A DNA stretch of 64,000 nucleotides, taken from assembly GCF_019059575.1 (NCBI RefSeq), contig NW_024881992.1, positions 1-64,000 of the forward strand, given 5' to 3'. Position numbers and translations under genes: made by a program. The stretch's first letter is position 1, and each line of letters opens with the position of its first letter. Of this stretch, positions 40,627-52,340 are shown piece by piece. Origin of the DNA: Amphibalanus amphitrite (lineage: Eukaryota; Arthropoda; Thecostraca; Balanomorpha; Balanidae). A model generated the notes under the pieces. That model worked only from the letters and a program-made list of their open reading frames with translations, ran no database searches and had not been told where the DNA came from.

Positions 40627-40699
40627 GCTGTCTTCCGGTGACTCATGCCACTGCCAGTCCATAGGTACCCACAGCAATAAAACACATGGGCAAAGTTAA

Positions 40700-41212
40700 A
40701 GGGACCCTCCCACCTTCAAAAAGTTAATGAATTGGCATGAAAGTGATGTCCCGTGGTTCAGAAAGATAAAAAATGAATATCTACCAAATTTGACCGAAAA
40801 ATATTCACTGGTTTTCAAGATATTGGTTTTTACTTTTGTTTACTTTTTGGAACCTCCGCTGTTCCTACGACGTCATTTGGAAGCAATAATTTGGCATCCT
40901 AAAAGTGCGGCAGATGTTGCGCGCAAAATCATATCACCACGTTCACTGAACTCTATAATGACCAGGACCACGTTTTATCGATGGTTTTAGTATAAGATTT
41001 AAAAATCGTTAGATCTTCGCTGGCGTCACAAATCCTAAGGGGGCATTCCAATGCATTAGCCCCGTAGAATCTGAAAACTGCAAGTTTGAAATGGAATATC
41101 TTAAAATTAAGGCAATTCTCATTTCTCGATGTTGTGAGTGCCTAAGGAGTCCTTAGCCAGGGACTCCAATTTGGCTATCTCAACTCAAAACTATTGTGAA
41201 AATGGGATAGTC
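40700..41212. mobile_element. Relative of the 59.4-kb MITE, right end truncated
   Basis: The left end TTAA + AGGGACCCTCCCACCTT matches the end of the element at 59360 (AGGGACTATCCCACCTT). Near the right, TTGGCTATCTCAACTCAAA and GGGATAGTC are shared, but the last bases of the terminal repeat and the flanking TTAA are missing. Confidence 0.65.
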
Positions 41213-42821
41213 AGCAAGTTATTGATAGCAAGCTGGAGCATGTTATTTGTAATGCGAATCACAAGTCAACCTAATCAATGTAGTCAGCGCTTAAAACAAA
41301 ACTCGCTCATAAAAATGATGCTGTGTGTGTTTTTTCTTTTCAAACTTTCTGGACTGAATATCACTTGTCGTATTATGGTTCGATTTGACAATATGGCTCA
41401 CTGACAACGCATCAGATACTTTTTTTAAATGCCTGAGTAAATCTCGAGAGCGTATTCACCCCATCCCCTTGAATTACCTATCCGCAACTCGCACATAGAT
41501 GTGTGAGTTACGGTTGGAAAAAAGGACTCCTCTCACTCCGTTTTCTTGCGCAGGTATCATCCGTTTTCTTCTATCTCAATGTCGCCATCGTGCAACGCTG
41601 CGGTTGGAAAATAGCGACTTAGTCATGGAACGCCCAGTTTCTCTATTCTTTCGCATCCGGATTTCTCATGTGGCCTTTTGTGCCATCGAAAGATTATCAG
41701 ATTACGTAGCAAAGTGTGGTCGCGCTAAGGGACGAGCACACTGCTCAGGTTGTGAAAACTGGGCCGTCCCCCGTGGACGGGGAAGGACACCGCGGTCCCC
41801 TGACCTGAGCGGCACACCCTTCAGACACGGCACAGCTCACGGCGCACGACCAATCGTTGCAACAGCCTCCGCGGCGCCGCGGATTAGCGAGACATCTGTG
41901 TTCGCCGGGTAAAAACGAACCGCAGAGCCCGCCGACAGCGCAGATATACGGGTCACTCAGATAGAGACGACTCAATCGTCAGAGCCATCGCGGTGGTAGT
42001 CCGTTTCTAAAAGGAACGATATTGTGAAGCGGGCAGCCCTGTCGCTTCGCCCCTAATTGAGCTAGATCTTGCCTTTTCAAGCATTGTTGTATTTAAGTTA
42101 GTTAAAAAACGGGAGCACGTTTCTGATGAAGACCTTTTTCACGGAGGGGACCAGTCTGGACGTTGACCCCTCCCATTAATTTTTTTGCGCCTTTTTTGTG
42201 CGCCTGCTTGTATCGGTCAGCTTGCCCCCTGATGGCTGATGAGCTGGCATTTACCTATACCTACAGAACAGTACCTACACGCTACACACGTTTCGCTACG
42301 ACAAATGAATGAGATATTATTGCATACATTGCTGGTATTGTTAGAGCCGAAGCCAAGTACAGGCTAAGTTTCTTAAAAAGTAGGTATCATGTTCCATGCA
42401 TGTTGCGCAAATTTTACACTTCACATCGCCTTCACGGATATAACTGAAGCTAGATAATGTAATAATGTCACAATCGCTTAAGGCTATTCGTCGGTGAAAG
42501 ATTAACCTACATTTTCCCATATCGCTGATTTTATAGGGTTGTGAAAGCCATTAATAATACCATAGTCATTTGTCTGCTGTAGTGGATAATAACCCGATTG
42601 CCTTGATCTGATACTCAGGTGCCGTTAGGATACAAACGGTGTCGGTCTTTTCATGAACTTCGCCTTTAAAAGTGTCCGACAATTCCGACATTATCCAAAC
42701 GGTAACAATAATCTGAATGGCATGCTGTCTGGAAGTTAATATATTATATATTTGTTTGACTCATTAAAATCGTTATTTCTTTTAACCATCGCCCGTATTG
42801 GTGTTTTTCCAGCCGCGAACG
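41213..42821. other. Intergenic, no gene recognised
   Basis: No supported exon. The phrase TCGCCCCTAATTGAGCTAGATCTTGC (split here as TCGCCCCTAATTGAG and CTAGATCTTGC, about 42047-42073) resembles the inner left end of the element at 42826, so a fragment of that family lies here. Confidence 0.3.
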
Positions 42822-43933
42822 TATAAGGGGGGGGGGGTCCGTTGGACCCCCCCCCCTTGCCGTTTCGCCCCTGATCGAGCTAGAGCTTCGCGGAAAAAAC
42901 GAGCATGTTGCCCGTGACGAGAGGAAGCCGCTGATACCCAATTTTAAGGTCCTAGGTCATTGGTTGACCTTGCAGGTCAGGTCAATGACCCAAAAGTCGG
43001 GAAAATCGGGACCTGTTAGAACGTCGTTAAGTGTGGCTGCCATGGGTTTTTTTCGGGGTGCTGATCACGAATATCATGTTAATTTTGATCACAGATGATG
43101 TCTTCATGCATTTAGGCCAGGTCGGGTCAGGTCAGGTCAGGTCAGGTCAACCAGTAAGGGTATTCGTAGTAGGTGGCAACCGCCTCTGACAGCTTCGTAA
43201 CATGTTACGAAGACACCAAAACTACTTCGTAAATGTTCATATGGTTGCTAAATTCGAATTCAGCTCCAAAAACTGGTCTAGAAACATGTAAAACTCGAAA
43301 AAGTGAACCGAGGTCATCAAAGGTCAATGACCTGACCTGACCTTCAGGTGACCTTGACACCCACCCTAATGCATGGGGGCAACATCATATCACATGTTTG
43401 AACGCTTGAAACCACGAAAAGACTGCAAACGCGCGGCTAATGCGAGCCGACATACGCCGAATCGCGATTCCGGCCAAACATGGTCTCGAAAAGTAGGTCA
43501 CAGGTCAAAGGTCATTTGGGTCAGGGTCATGAAATTTTCAGGGTTGGTGTAAAATTGATGAACGCGAGGGTATTGAAAGTTTCGTCGCGATCGGCCGCTT
43601 TTTACGCGAGTTATTCGCGAAAAACCATGGGGGGTCCGTTCGACCCCCCCCCCCCCCCTGTCACGGCTGTCGCCCCTCCGACTCGCGGACACGCCCGGTC
43701 TCGATCGAATCCTGTATTCAACTGCCGGCCGGCGGCCGCCGGCCCCCAGACCCAGGTCACTGGGCCGCCGGCCAGAGGCGCGCTCAGGTCAATACGGGGG
43801 GGGGGAGGCCTGACTTGCCTGACATTACCCCCTCCCACGTATGCAGACACGTGTAACCAAACAGGACATACACTCGGCTTATCACTAGCAGATCGAGTCA
43901 ACAGAACAACAGCACTCAGGTACATCGCCATGG

Positions 43934-45634
43934 TTAACCAAACACGTTGCGGGCATGTGACACTTTCAAATGCTTCATGTGAACACGTCTCATCCGTCCC
44001 GCCTTCTCCAGAACGTCGACGTGCCTACGGCCGTGTAGCGCCACGACGGTGTACGGCCCCAGCCAAGGAGGGCACATCTTTGTACGCGCCCCCACATTAC
44101 GCAGCCACACTTGTTGCCCGGGGCCCAGCGAGGGTTCTTTTACATGATGTCGCCTGTCGTATTGGTTTTTGTACGAGTCAGCACTGCGATCGCGCTGGCG
44201 CCTAGCATTCTCGAACACGGAGGACAAAAGACGAAGCTTCTCAGTCACATAGTTATGCGAGTAGCGGTTCCTCGGAGTCTGTGACAACGCATCTAACGTG
44301 CAGTGTGGGTGACGTAAGAAATACACGAAAAATGGGGACAGCCCTGTGGTGCTGGACAGCTCATTATTCAAGGAAAATGTGATGCCAGGTAGACGCTCTT
44401 CCCAATCAGCGCCCAAAACATCTGAGCTCGCCCTCAGCCGCCGTTTGACGTCTAAGTGCTTTCTTTCTATTTTGCCCACCGCCTCGTGATGGTAGCCGAC
44501 GCTGGGTCGAGTCTGTGTCCCAAAGTGTTCACACAACTCCATCACCTGGGCACTTTTAACGAGATTGGAGCCTGCGTCACTTTCAATTACCTCTGGGGGT
44601 CCGAATAATAGGAAGTGTTCGGACAATTTCTGGGCCACGTGATTAGCACTTCCTGAGTCTAAGGCATAACACCACAGGAAACCAGAAAATTTGTCAACAC
44701 AAGTCAAGACCAACGATCGGCCAGCGACGACACTTTTAGGCATGGAAACAATGTCAATAACGAGGATCTGGTTTGGCCAGTCGGCATGCTGTGGAAGCAA
44801 TGGTGGGCTTTGTGCTGTCGATCCCTTCCTTTGGGCACAGCGATCACAAGATCGAACGTAGTCCACACAGTCCGCTCGCATGCCCGGGTACCACGCGTGT
44901 CGAGCTATCAGATTGTACATTTTGGCGGGTCCGCCGTGCGCGTGATCTGATGTGTCGTGGTGTGTGTACAATAGCTCGTACCTTTTCGACAGGGGCCAAA
45001 CTACCTGAGAGGCCCCGTCCTCGCTCGAATGGCGATAGATCAGCCCTTCATGCAAGCGGAAGTCCGTTGCGGGCTGCCCCTTTAGATACGGTGGGGCGTA
45101 CCGTGGCCATCTACCGTGGTTTAAACGGTGAGCGATGGCCCGGCAGTTACGATCGTGGCGCTGATACCATCTGAGGGTGTCCGGCTTGAGAGGCAACTGT
45201 ACGAGACGGTCAGCAGCCGTGACGTTTACCTCCCGAGCCCCCTCACTGCCGTGGAGCCGGCCGCCAGACGACCGGGCGGCGGTCGGCCCCTCCGACTGGG
45301 CGGTCGGCCCCTCCGACGAGTGGGCGGCGGACGGCCCCTCCAACGAGTGGGCGGCGGGCGGCCCCTCCGACGAGTGGGCGGCGGACGGCCCCTCCGACGA
45401 GTGGGCGGCGGACGGCCCCTCCGACGAGTGGGCGGCGGACGGCCCCTCCGACGAGTGGGCGGCGGGCGGCCCCTCCAACGAGCGGGCGGCGGACGGCCCC
45501 TCCGATTGGGCGATCGGCCCCTCCGACGAGTGGGCGGCGGACGGCCCCTCCAACGAGTGGGCGGCGGGCGGCCCCTCCGACGAGTGGGCGGCGGACGGCC
45601 CCTCCGACGAGTGGGCGGCGGGCGGCCCCTCCAA
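43934..45634 (-). CDS. Ty3/gypsy integrase fragment fused to a 9-residue repeat
   Basis: A 566-codon open frame without an ATG at its start; the ancestral frame presumably came from an upstream gag-pol that is now lost. The first 120 or so residues are a 9-residue repeat (EGPSAAHSS) encoded by the minisatellite. Then comes retroviral-type integrase. The zinc-binding region has paired His (HHDTSDHAH) and CDRC. The core has Asp in VIDIV, Asp in ESDAGSN and Glu in GKIERK, with spacing close to the usual 35. A GPY module (WLGPYTVV) near the C terminus points to the Ty3/gypsy group. The core has no stop, so decay is recent or the frame is constrained. It is unlikely to act alone. Confidence 0.85.
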   Translation of the reverse strand: MEGPPAAHSSEGPSAAHSSEGPPAAHSLEGPSAAHSSEGPIAQSEGPSAARSLEGPPAAHSSEGPSAAHSSEGPSAAHSSEGPSAAHSSEGPPAAHSLEGPSAAHSSEGPTAQSEGPTAARSSGGRLHGSEGAREVNVTAADRLVQLPLKPDTLRWYQRHDRNCRAIAHRLNHGRWPRYAPPYLKGQPATDFRLHEGLIYRHSSEDGASQVVWPLSKRYELLYTHHDTSDHAHGGPAKMYNLIARHAWYPGMRADCVDYVRSCDRCAQRKGSTAQSPPLLPQHADWPNQILVIDIVSMPKSVVAGRSLVLTCVDKFSGFLWCYALDSGSANHVAQKLSEHFLLFGPPEVIESDAGSNLVKSAQVMELCEHFGTQTRPSVGYHHEAVGKIERKHLDVKRRLRASSDVLGADWEERLPGITFSLNNELSSTTGLSPFFVYFLRHPHCTLDALSQTPRNRYSHNYVTEKLRLLSSVFENARRQRDRSADSYKNQYDRRHHVKEPSLGPGQQVWLRNVGARTKMCPPWLGPYTVVALHGRRHVDVLEKAGRMRRVHMKHLKVSHARNVFG

Positions 45635-45714
45635 CGAGCGGGCGGCGGACGGCCCCTCCGACGAGTGGGCGGCGGACGGCCCCTCCGACGAGTGGGCGGC
45701 GGGCGGCCCCTCAG
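45283..45714 (-). repeat. 27-bp minisatellite in the retroelement frame
   Basis: About 16 units of GGCCCCTCCGACGAGTGGGC plus GGCGGAC, with shorter variants at two places. The unit length is a multiple of three, so all copies stay in the integrase frame. A single diverged unit, GTCGCCCCTCCGACTCGCGG, is present inside the intact LTR at 43669-43688. Confidence 0.92.
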
Positions 45715-46987
45715 TCGAATCCTGTATTCAACTGCCGGCCGGCGGCCGCCGGCCCCCAGACCCAGGTCACTGGGCCGCCGGCCAGAGGCGCGCTCAGGTC
45801 AATACGGGGGGGGGGAGGCCTGACTTGCCTGACACCCCCCCTATACGGGCGAGGGATTGGTCCTTGTCCTCATCAATCAGAGCCAATGGTTCCTGTAAAC
45901 ACTAATATGTTTCAGATCTGTTTACCTATTGGCTAAAATTGTATCGTCATCAACACGGCGGAGCCGAGCTAGGAAGTTCCTTTGTCCTTTCCGTTGATGC
46001 TCTATTGCAGAAAATTAGTGAGTTGTACCCAAGTAGAGACAAGAAAACAGTAGGTAGTAGATAAAAAACACCAAACGCGAGACCTTTGAACATGTTTCGA
46101 TAGTTCATAGCATTCGTCAGGATTTAAGCAGAATGTTTTTGGGTGTTGGGCATTGGCAAAATATGTTACTTAATCATGCCGTCAGTGAATTTGCTTTTTA
46201 TGTTTTGCCGTTTGGATAAAAGTAATTCAGTTTAGAGCCTTCGAGCTCGATTCAATTGATTAGCCATGTGTGACTTATGTTAATTAACATGAGCCTTGAA
46301 ACGTCCTAACGATGAAAAAAATGTCAGGTTTGACAAAACTTATTTGAATACCTATATGTGAAAGATTTTATGCAATTGATGCTAATTCGATGGCCGGCCT
46401 ATTCCCGTCACACTATTTCCAGCCAACCTTTGGTTGATGTTACCCCGGCCCCCTGCCCGGCCCCCGGCCCCCCTGGTCGGCCGTCTGTGTGTCAGTGTGT
46501 CAGCGCGCGGGCCCCAGTGACAGCGGTGACCCAGTGCCCCACTGGCGGCGGCCGAGTGTGTGCCGCGCGAGACCGGCCGACCCCCCTCCCCCCTATCGAC
46601 CGCCCCCGATGCCGCCGCGGGCGCCCCGACCGGTCACCGCCATGTAGGACAAATCGATGTCTGGCGTGGTCCAGTAGCCCAGATCCGCCGCTGAGCCGCT
46701 GGAGACCGAGCTGTCCTCGCAATGAGACCTGGACGATCGGACCCCCTCCCCCTCCGCAGCACTGTCACATGCCATCTGAATCCTCCATAGAGAACGGACT
46801 CCGATAGAATGGGTGCACTTTCTCGTCCATACCAAGAAGTGTCTTGCACTCTTACGTCCACTCTTCCGTCTGCGCCTTTCCCGCCCCGCCCCGCACTCGC
46901 TCTCTTGGAGTGGCCGCTGGCAGGAGCGGACGCGGAAGCTCCGTGCTCTGTCGGGTCGGCACGGAGACCGGTGTCGAGCCGTGCTCG

Positions 46988-48291
46988 CATGGGCGTCGAA
47001 ACCGGGGGGGACGGGGGGGACGCGTCCCCCCCAGTCGAGGAATCCGGGGGGGACGTCCCCCGCAAAAATATCCCCATGAATGGTTTAAAAAGTGACCTAC
47101 GACATTGGTGTATTGTCGTTTTGGGATGAAATTGCGGATACCTACTCGTATACAAATTGAATCTGCGAATTGCTGACACTGTACCCTTGCTTACAGGGCT
47201 GCGGAGTAGATGATTTTGGTAACTCCGACTCCGGCTTAAAAAAAAAAAAACGCTCGGAGTCCCCACTCCATCTCCGACCACGGCATCCCTCGGCCCGCAT
47301 CGGAGTGAAAAAAAACATGTGATGTGATGCTTTTGTGTCTTTGAACGTTTCTTGGCACATTAAAAGATAGCATTGCCTACGAGGTGCAGCTCTGGACTGT
47401 CCGTCCCAGGTCCTCGATAGGGAGCCAAAGCTCCAGTTGTAGGGGCGACCATATCCAACAAGGGCTGAAGATCTGTCCCAAAGTCTCAGAGTGCAGTAGG
47501 ACAACAGCTTGCAGAGACCACACATTTTACATAGGATATTCGTACCTAACAGTCAAGACCTTCAGCTCACTCTCAAACGGCCCTCTTCCCGTTCGAGGCC
47601 ATGCGACAGCAGAAGGTCTCACCATGGCCTTTGAACGCTTGATGCTTGAGGGTGGTGAGAGGACCTCGTCCTGGTCTGAGAGAGCCCAGGAGGACGTAAT
47701 GCTCAGTATGCCCCTACATTGGTCTTACCATGACCCCTACAATCACCACAGCCAACAGAATCTTCAGGTCTTATTCGGCCCATCCTCGGGGATGACCTTG
47801 ACTCTGACTTCAGAGATGAAGTCTGTTACGATTTTGGTGACTCCAACTCCGTATCCGACCAAAACCGTCGACTACGACCCCGCAGTCCTGCAGCTACACT
47901 GCACAGAAGTTGGAAAAAAGCTGTACCTATGGTTGACAGCGGTTTACAGAGGACCACACGATTTTTTAGAGACAGGGCTGCTGGACTTGGTGACCAGACC
48001 CTAACTGTCCTGGTATCAAACTTATTACGCGGAATGCAAAATTTATGCGTTTTGGGACTGTTTTGCCAAGAGTTTTTGCCAATTTTCGCGGCGCTTCGCG
48101 CCGCCAATTCATGCACAGGTAGAAAAGAGTGTGACTAATAACGCCTCCACGCGAGAACATGAGAACATGTGTATTGTGTATGCGTTACAAGTAGTGCATA
48201 GGCCTGAAATTGTACGGTAAACTAACTAACTTTTGGGTTTTTAGTCAGCCAATCCGTCCCCCCCAGTCAAAAATCCGTGGCGACGCCCCTG
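46988..48291. mobile_element. hAT-type non-autonomous element, 1.3 kb
   Basis: Starts CATGGGCGTCG and ends CGACGCCCCTG (inverse with one mismatch). A perfect 8-bp duplication CGTGCTCG lies at 46980-46987 and 48292-48299. C/G-run blocks (CGTCCCCCC near 47023 and 48256) lie inside both ends. A CAGGGCTGCGGAGT-type fragment (47194-47280) is nested within. The 206-codon frame at 47384-48004 has no features I recognise as transposase. Confidence 0.85.
47194..47280. mobile_element. Fragment of GGAGTCG hAT-type family
   Basis: Begins CAGGGCTGCGGAGTAGATG followed by ACTCCGACTCCGGC, as in the elements at 50860 and 54591. It breaks off in an A-run and diverged sequence. No matching right flank was found, so it is truncated. 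Confidence 0.65.
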
Positions 48292-48299
48292 CGTGCTCG

Positions 48300-50851
48300 T
48301 GCCGTGCACGTACACCGGTGCAGCGGCGTGGGTGGACGTTGCTGGGCGGATCTGATGACCCGGCACCATCCGCGCCGCGTTGAAACGGTGCCGGGATGGG
48401 CTGACGCGGTGGCCGCGCTGACGCAACACAACTATGCGGTGATGAGAGGAAAGGGAGGGCTGTGATTCAGGTGACCGTGGCCCCGTTACGGCGGCGTTAC
48501 ATCATTTCAGCGGCTGGCAGGTCCGCTGCACACCGGCACACTGGGGGACGGGAGCGGAACAGGTGCAGAGAAGCTTCCAGAGGGCTCCCCTCCCCGGGGG
48601 CCAACACCGCTATTGCTCTGCGTGTTGTCTACAACACCTGATTAGCGCTCGGGGGCCCAAAAACTGCCCGGCTCCAGATGTGCAGCGCAATCCATCTCCG
48701 CTGATGAGACGGCGGTTGGCGGGTCGCGCTACGCCTCAATGACTTGCACATTGTTGACTTGGTGTGTGTCAGCTGCATGCGCTGCAGTTGTGCATGGTCT
48801 TCTTTTCTGGTGCATATGGTGCTGACCCAATTTGGTCGTTTTTTAGAGATAGGTACATATGTATGTACATAGATGTTGATTATTGTTTGTGTACTGGACA
48901 CTAATCGCTCCCTTTTATCGCAACTGATGATCTTCGCGATCTTTTGCAATAATTTTATGGTCACATCAGTATGACCTAAGATGACCCAGGGTGACCTGTG
49001 GGCTGTGGCTCAAGATGTCAGCAACTCAGGAGTCGGGACATCTGACTTACAGAGGTTATTAGGCAATTGAATTTGAATTTATCTGGGAGAAAATGTGTCT
49101 TTCGATCTGTTTTTGCCTTAGGTGGTCAACATTTAGTTCTTAGGGAGCTCCTAATTTTTATCATAACCACCTACTGTCGACACACCATGTTTTTTTTTGT
49201 TTTTTTTTGTTTTTTGGCGAGGCTTGGTATCCGAATTCTGAACGACGTGAAAATGTTCACTTCGTGATTGTGCCACGTAAATTGTATATTCTCTGTCTTG
49301 GTTCAATGCTGCATTTATAGACCTTAAACCCTTCTTAAACTTATTCTGATAATACACCCATTTACCCAATGACCCGGTCCGTGTGCTAGCTGCTCGTCTG
49401 TAGCCTAAACTTTTATTTTCATACGTTGTTTGAAAATAACATCTTGGATTCCAAATCGCTTATATAGCGGTGGCGTGCCTACCTTGCATTTCGTGGTTGT
49501 TTGGTAGCTCTGCAGTTGACCATATTTGGTAGACGCGACCAGCTACTTGCGTGCAAGTGTTCCCGTTTGCGACCGAACTGGTTCGGAGTGAGCAGCACTG
49601 GCACACGTGGTCCCGGTCTGTGTCGGCCATGTGGCCCCTGTCCTGGTTCCCATGTCCTCGCGCTGTCTGTAGGGGGCTGGGACGGCCGACGGGACGGAGA
49701 CAGACGCTGACTTAGCTCCGCCACCACGTCAGGGAGCCACTAGTCTGTCCTGACGACCGCGCCATGTGTGCGACGGGGCGATCGATTGGTGGATCACTCT
49801 ATATTTCTATGCATAGCATGTTTAATGTGACATCTCTGTCAGCTAAGTACGAAAATGAACCGACTACATGATACGCAGAGGACAAATTTTAAACTTAGAT
49901 CGAAGCTCGCTTATAAGACGAGTGAGTAGGTACGTAAGTACCTACATCTTGTATATTATGATCACCGTTGCGATTATTTCCTATTTTCGAGCTTGAGGCT
50001 TTGCTTTGACAAGTTTGTTATTATCACCTGGTGTTTGGAAGAACATTGAATAATGAAATCTGAACAATGCATATTATATGAAATGGTGACCATCTCCTTC
50101 ATATGCCTCCATTACATCAGGCGGATAATAAATACACTTGCCCATGGAACCCCTGACCAAAGAAGGCCCGTCCCGCGCCGGCCACGTCCGCGGCTGAGTC
50201 CGCACTGTGCACGGATGACGCAAGGAACCCCAATCTGTCACAGCCGTCCGGGCGTGATCGGTTATCGGGCCGTCACCGAATGGCATTTACGGTAGCCGTG
50301 GGTGTCGCCCGTCGAACGGACCTGGCTGGGCACTGTGCACGCCCGCCCGTCCGTCGGTCCTCACCGGCAGCCACTGCACGAACGGCGTACCAACGTGCTC
50401 ATTTGTCGGGGGTAGAGGTGCTATGTCCTTGCTGGATGTTCCCGCAGTGGTTTTGCCACGTATATGTAGCTGTAGCGCTGCTTTCAAACAAAAGATCGTT
50501 CATTCACATTCGTTTAGAATTTAGATGCACTCATTTGCCCCGTCAACTCAGCGAGTGATAGGTATCTGCTATTCTACTGCCGCTTGCGAGTGTTCTCGGC
50601 GGCCGACAGCAGCATGATACCTATAAGGGACGAAGCCATTACCCTACATGTCTTCGCTTTTACCAAATAACCGTTTGCATTTCCTGAACTTGCATTCTTG
50701 GTAGGTATGTGTACTTCTGCATCTAAATCTTATTCTGAAGCATATTGAAAACAGCTGCATGACTCAATATGGCGCGTGGCTCCTCAGAATGAAATAGCCC
50801 CCCTTTGGGCAAATCCTTGGCTATGTGCGAGTGCCTGAGCACTGAACAGTA
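48300..50851. other. Intergenic, no gene recognised
   Basis: The longer frames (for example 48277-48465, 49501-49710, 50280-50558) lack recognisable motifs and convincing splice sites. Composition alternates between AT-rich stretches and GC patches at 49590-49780 and 50150-50390. Confidence 0.3.
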
Positions 50852-50859
50852 CATGCGGC

Positions 50860-51154
50860 CAGGGCTGCGGAGTCGATGGATTTTCGGCGACTCCGACTCC
50901 GACTCCGACTCCGGCTTTCAAAAACCAGCTCCGACTCCGACTCCGACTCCGGGCAGAATTGTCGACTCCGACCGACGCCAACTCCCGACTCCGACTCCGC
51001 AGACCTAGCAGGGCTGCGGAGTCGACAGATTTTCGGTGACTCCGACTCCGACTCCGGCTCGGGTTTCTAAAATCGACTCCGACTCCGACTCCGACTCCGG
51101 TCACAACTGTCGACTCCGACCGACTCCGACTCCGACTCCGACTCCGCAGCCCTG
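50860..51154. mobile_element. hAT-type MITE of the GGAGTCG family
   Basis: Ends CAGGGCTGCGGAGTC and GACTCCGCAGCCCTG are exact inverses. The 8-bp duplication CATGCGGC is perfect (50852-50859, 51155-51162). The interior is runs of GACTCC, in two units that each begin CAGGGCTGCGG (50860 and 51009). Confidence 0.93.
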
Positions 51155-51599
51155 CATGCGGCGACAGTGCGATATCACTGGTAACTCCATTTTGTCAACT
51201 CCCTTCCCCGAGACGATTCTGATAGACGAAGCCATTTAGGGGCAGCGGACAGCATAGCAGCAGGACGTATATTTACCTGCCAAACATCAGCTTTCGCAGA
51301 TACTGCTAGAGTCTCTTTCCTCTCTTGTAACTCATTTTCGAGTGTCAGAGAGTCACTTCTTCCACTAACTTTTGAACAAATTTATTCATTCATGGATGGC
51401 GTTAAAAGAGCTGCGATTTCTTACGCATTGAATTTTAATAAAGTGATTGGATTTTTTATGTAGTCATCTCAGTGAAAACCAAATACGTCACAAAGCGTGC
51501 CAAGAGTCATGCAGCCCACGTCTTCTCAAAGGAATGTCGTCTGGCCAGATCATCCATGTGAGCTGTGAGCTGCGGGAAGCTCCAGCTTCATGAGCTCCT

Positions 51600-52340
51600 C
51601 TTCTCGCAGGTTGGGACTCTCCGGAGAATCGCCGTCGCACCCGCACCGAGGCCCTGGAAATTCACCACCCAGTTCCGGGACACGCCGGCCGCGTGGAGCG
51701 TTCCGCGAACTACAGTTCGCACAGGTGGGTAACTGGCGAACACTAATAGCTTCCGATGACCACCGAAGCGGTAGGTGAGAAGGATGGCAAAGCAGAGACA
51801 CGGCGGCGGTAAATGCTTCCGGTGACCGGGGCTTGCGCGACTGGTTCCACTCAGACCTGTTGGTGACGACCCGGACAGACCGGCGGCGTTTGCTCTGCCG
51901 CGGCGCAGTATGACGCGGCGTGCTGACTCGACCGTGACCGCTGCCGGCGCCGCGCCGCCACGGTCAGGGTCAGCAACCGCCGCCCCCGCCGCCGCCCCCG
52001 CCGCCGCCGCCGCCGCCGCCCGGTGACGCACCTGAAGTGCGCCTCGCTCGGCGGAGCGCCGGCGGCGGGAATTTCCGGCAGGGCGGACGGCACCGGCGGC
52101 GGCTGCCGCAGCCCGTCCGCGGCAAGCTCAGTGCGCCGGAGCTGCGCTGCGACACCACCAGCACGGGCGGCTGTGTCGAGAGTGTCTCAGTGTCAGTGTC
52201 AGGGCCGCGCAGTGTCAGCCCGCCGGTGCAGAGTCTGGGTCGTGTCAGAGCGCCGTGAACATGTCGGTGGCCGTTTCGTCGTCGCGCCCGGAGCGCGAGG
52301 TGTTTACGACGCCGTCGGCAGACGGCCGGTCGCCAGGTAA
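51600..52340. other. GC-rich region with (GCC)n, no supported gene
   Basis: A (CCG)n run lies at about 51973-52020. A stretch at 51610-51724 is bounded by TTCTCGCAG and ACAG/GTGGGT and is open in one frame. I found no partner exon and do not recognise the peptide, so it is not called as a gene. Confidence 0.3.

Larger units (their letters stand above)
43659..45834 (-). mobile_element. Truncated Ty3/gypsy-type LTR retrotransposon
   Basis: Read on the minus strand. The 3' LTR is 43659-43824 (166 bp, 5'-TGTCAGG...GTGACA-3'). Adjoining it is a polypurine tract, GGGAGGGGG (43828-43836, complement). The 5' LTR keeps 120 matching bases (45715-45834) and is then replaced by a minisatellite. Flanks are C-runs on both sides, consistent with a CCCCC target duplication, though this is ambiguous in poly(C). 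Primer-binding site, gag, protease, reverse transcriptase and RNase H are absent; only integrase remains. Confidence 0.8.
42826..45841. mobile_element. Poly(G/C)-ended, AGGTCA-rich element, split by a retrotransposon
   Basis: The left end is AGGGGGGGGGGGTCC with inverse GGACCCCCCC nearby. The right end, after the inserted retroelement, is CCCCCCC followed by TATA. TATA flanks both ends (42822-42825, 45842-45845). The interior (42900-43560) is rich in AGGTC words, including a run of five (43116-43145). The half of the right-end hairpin at 43635-43658 is separated from 45835-45841 by the LTR element. The exact superfamily is unclear. Confidence 0.55.

Noticed and set aside
43116..43145. Nuclear-receptor response element made of five AGGTC words
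   Set aside because: The 5-bp period gives overlapping words, not spaced AGGTCA half-sites; it is better read as a short tandem repeat.
45128..45905. Forward-strand frames of 231 and 242 codons
   Set aside because: They are translations of the 27-bp minisatellite (RRVGGGRPL, DEWAADGPS) opposite the integrase frame.
51610..51724. Possible exon between TTCTCGCAG and ACAG/GTGGGT
   Set aside because: No partner exon in phase, peptide not recognised, and such pairs are expected by chance in GC-rich DNA.
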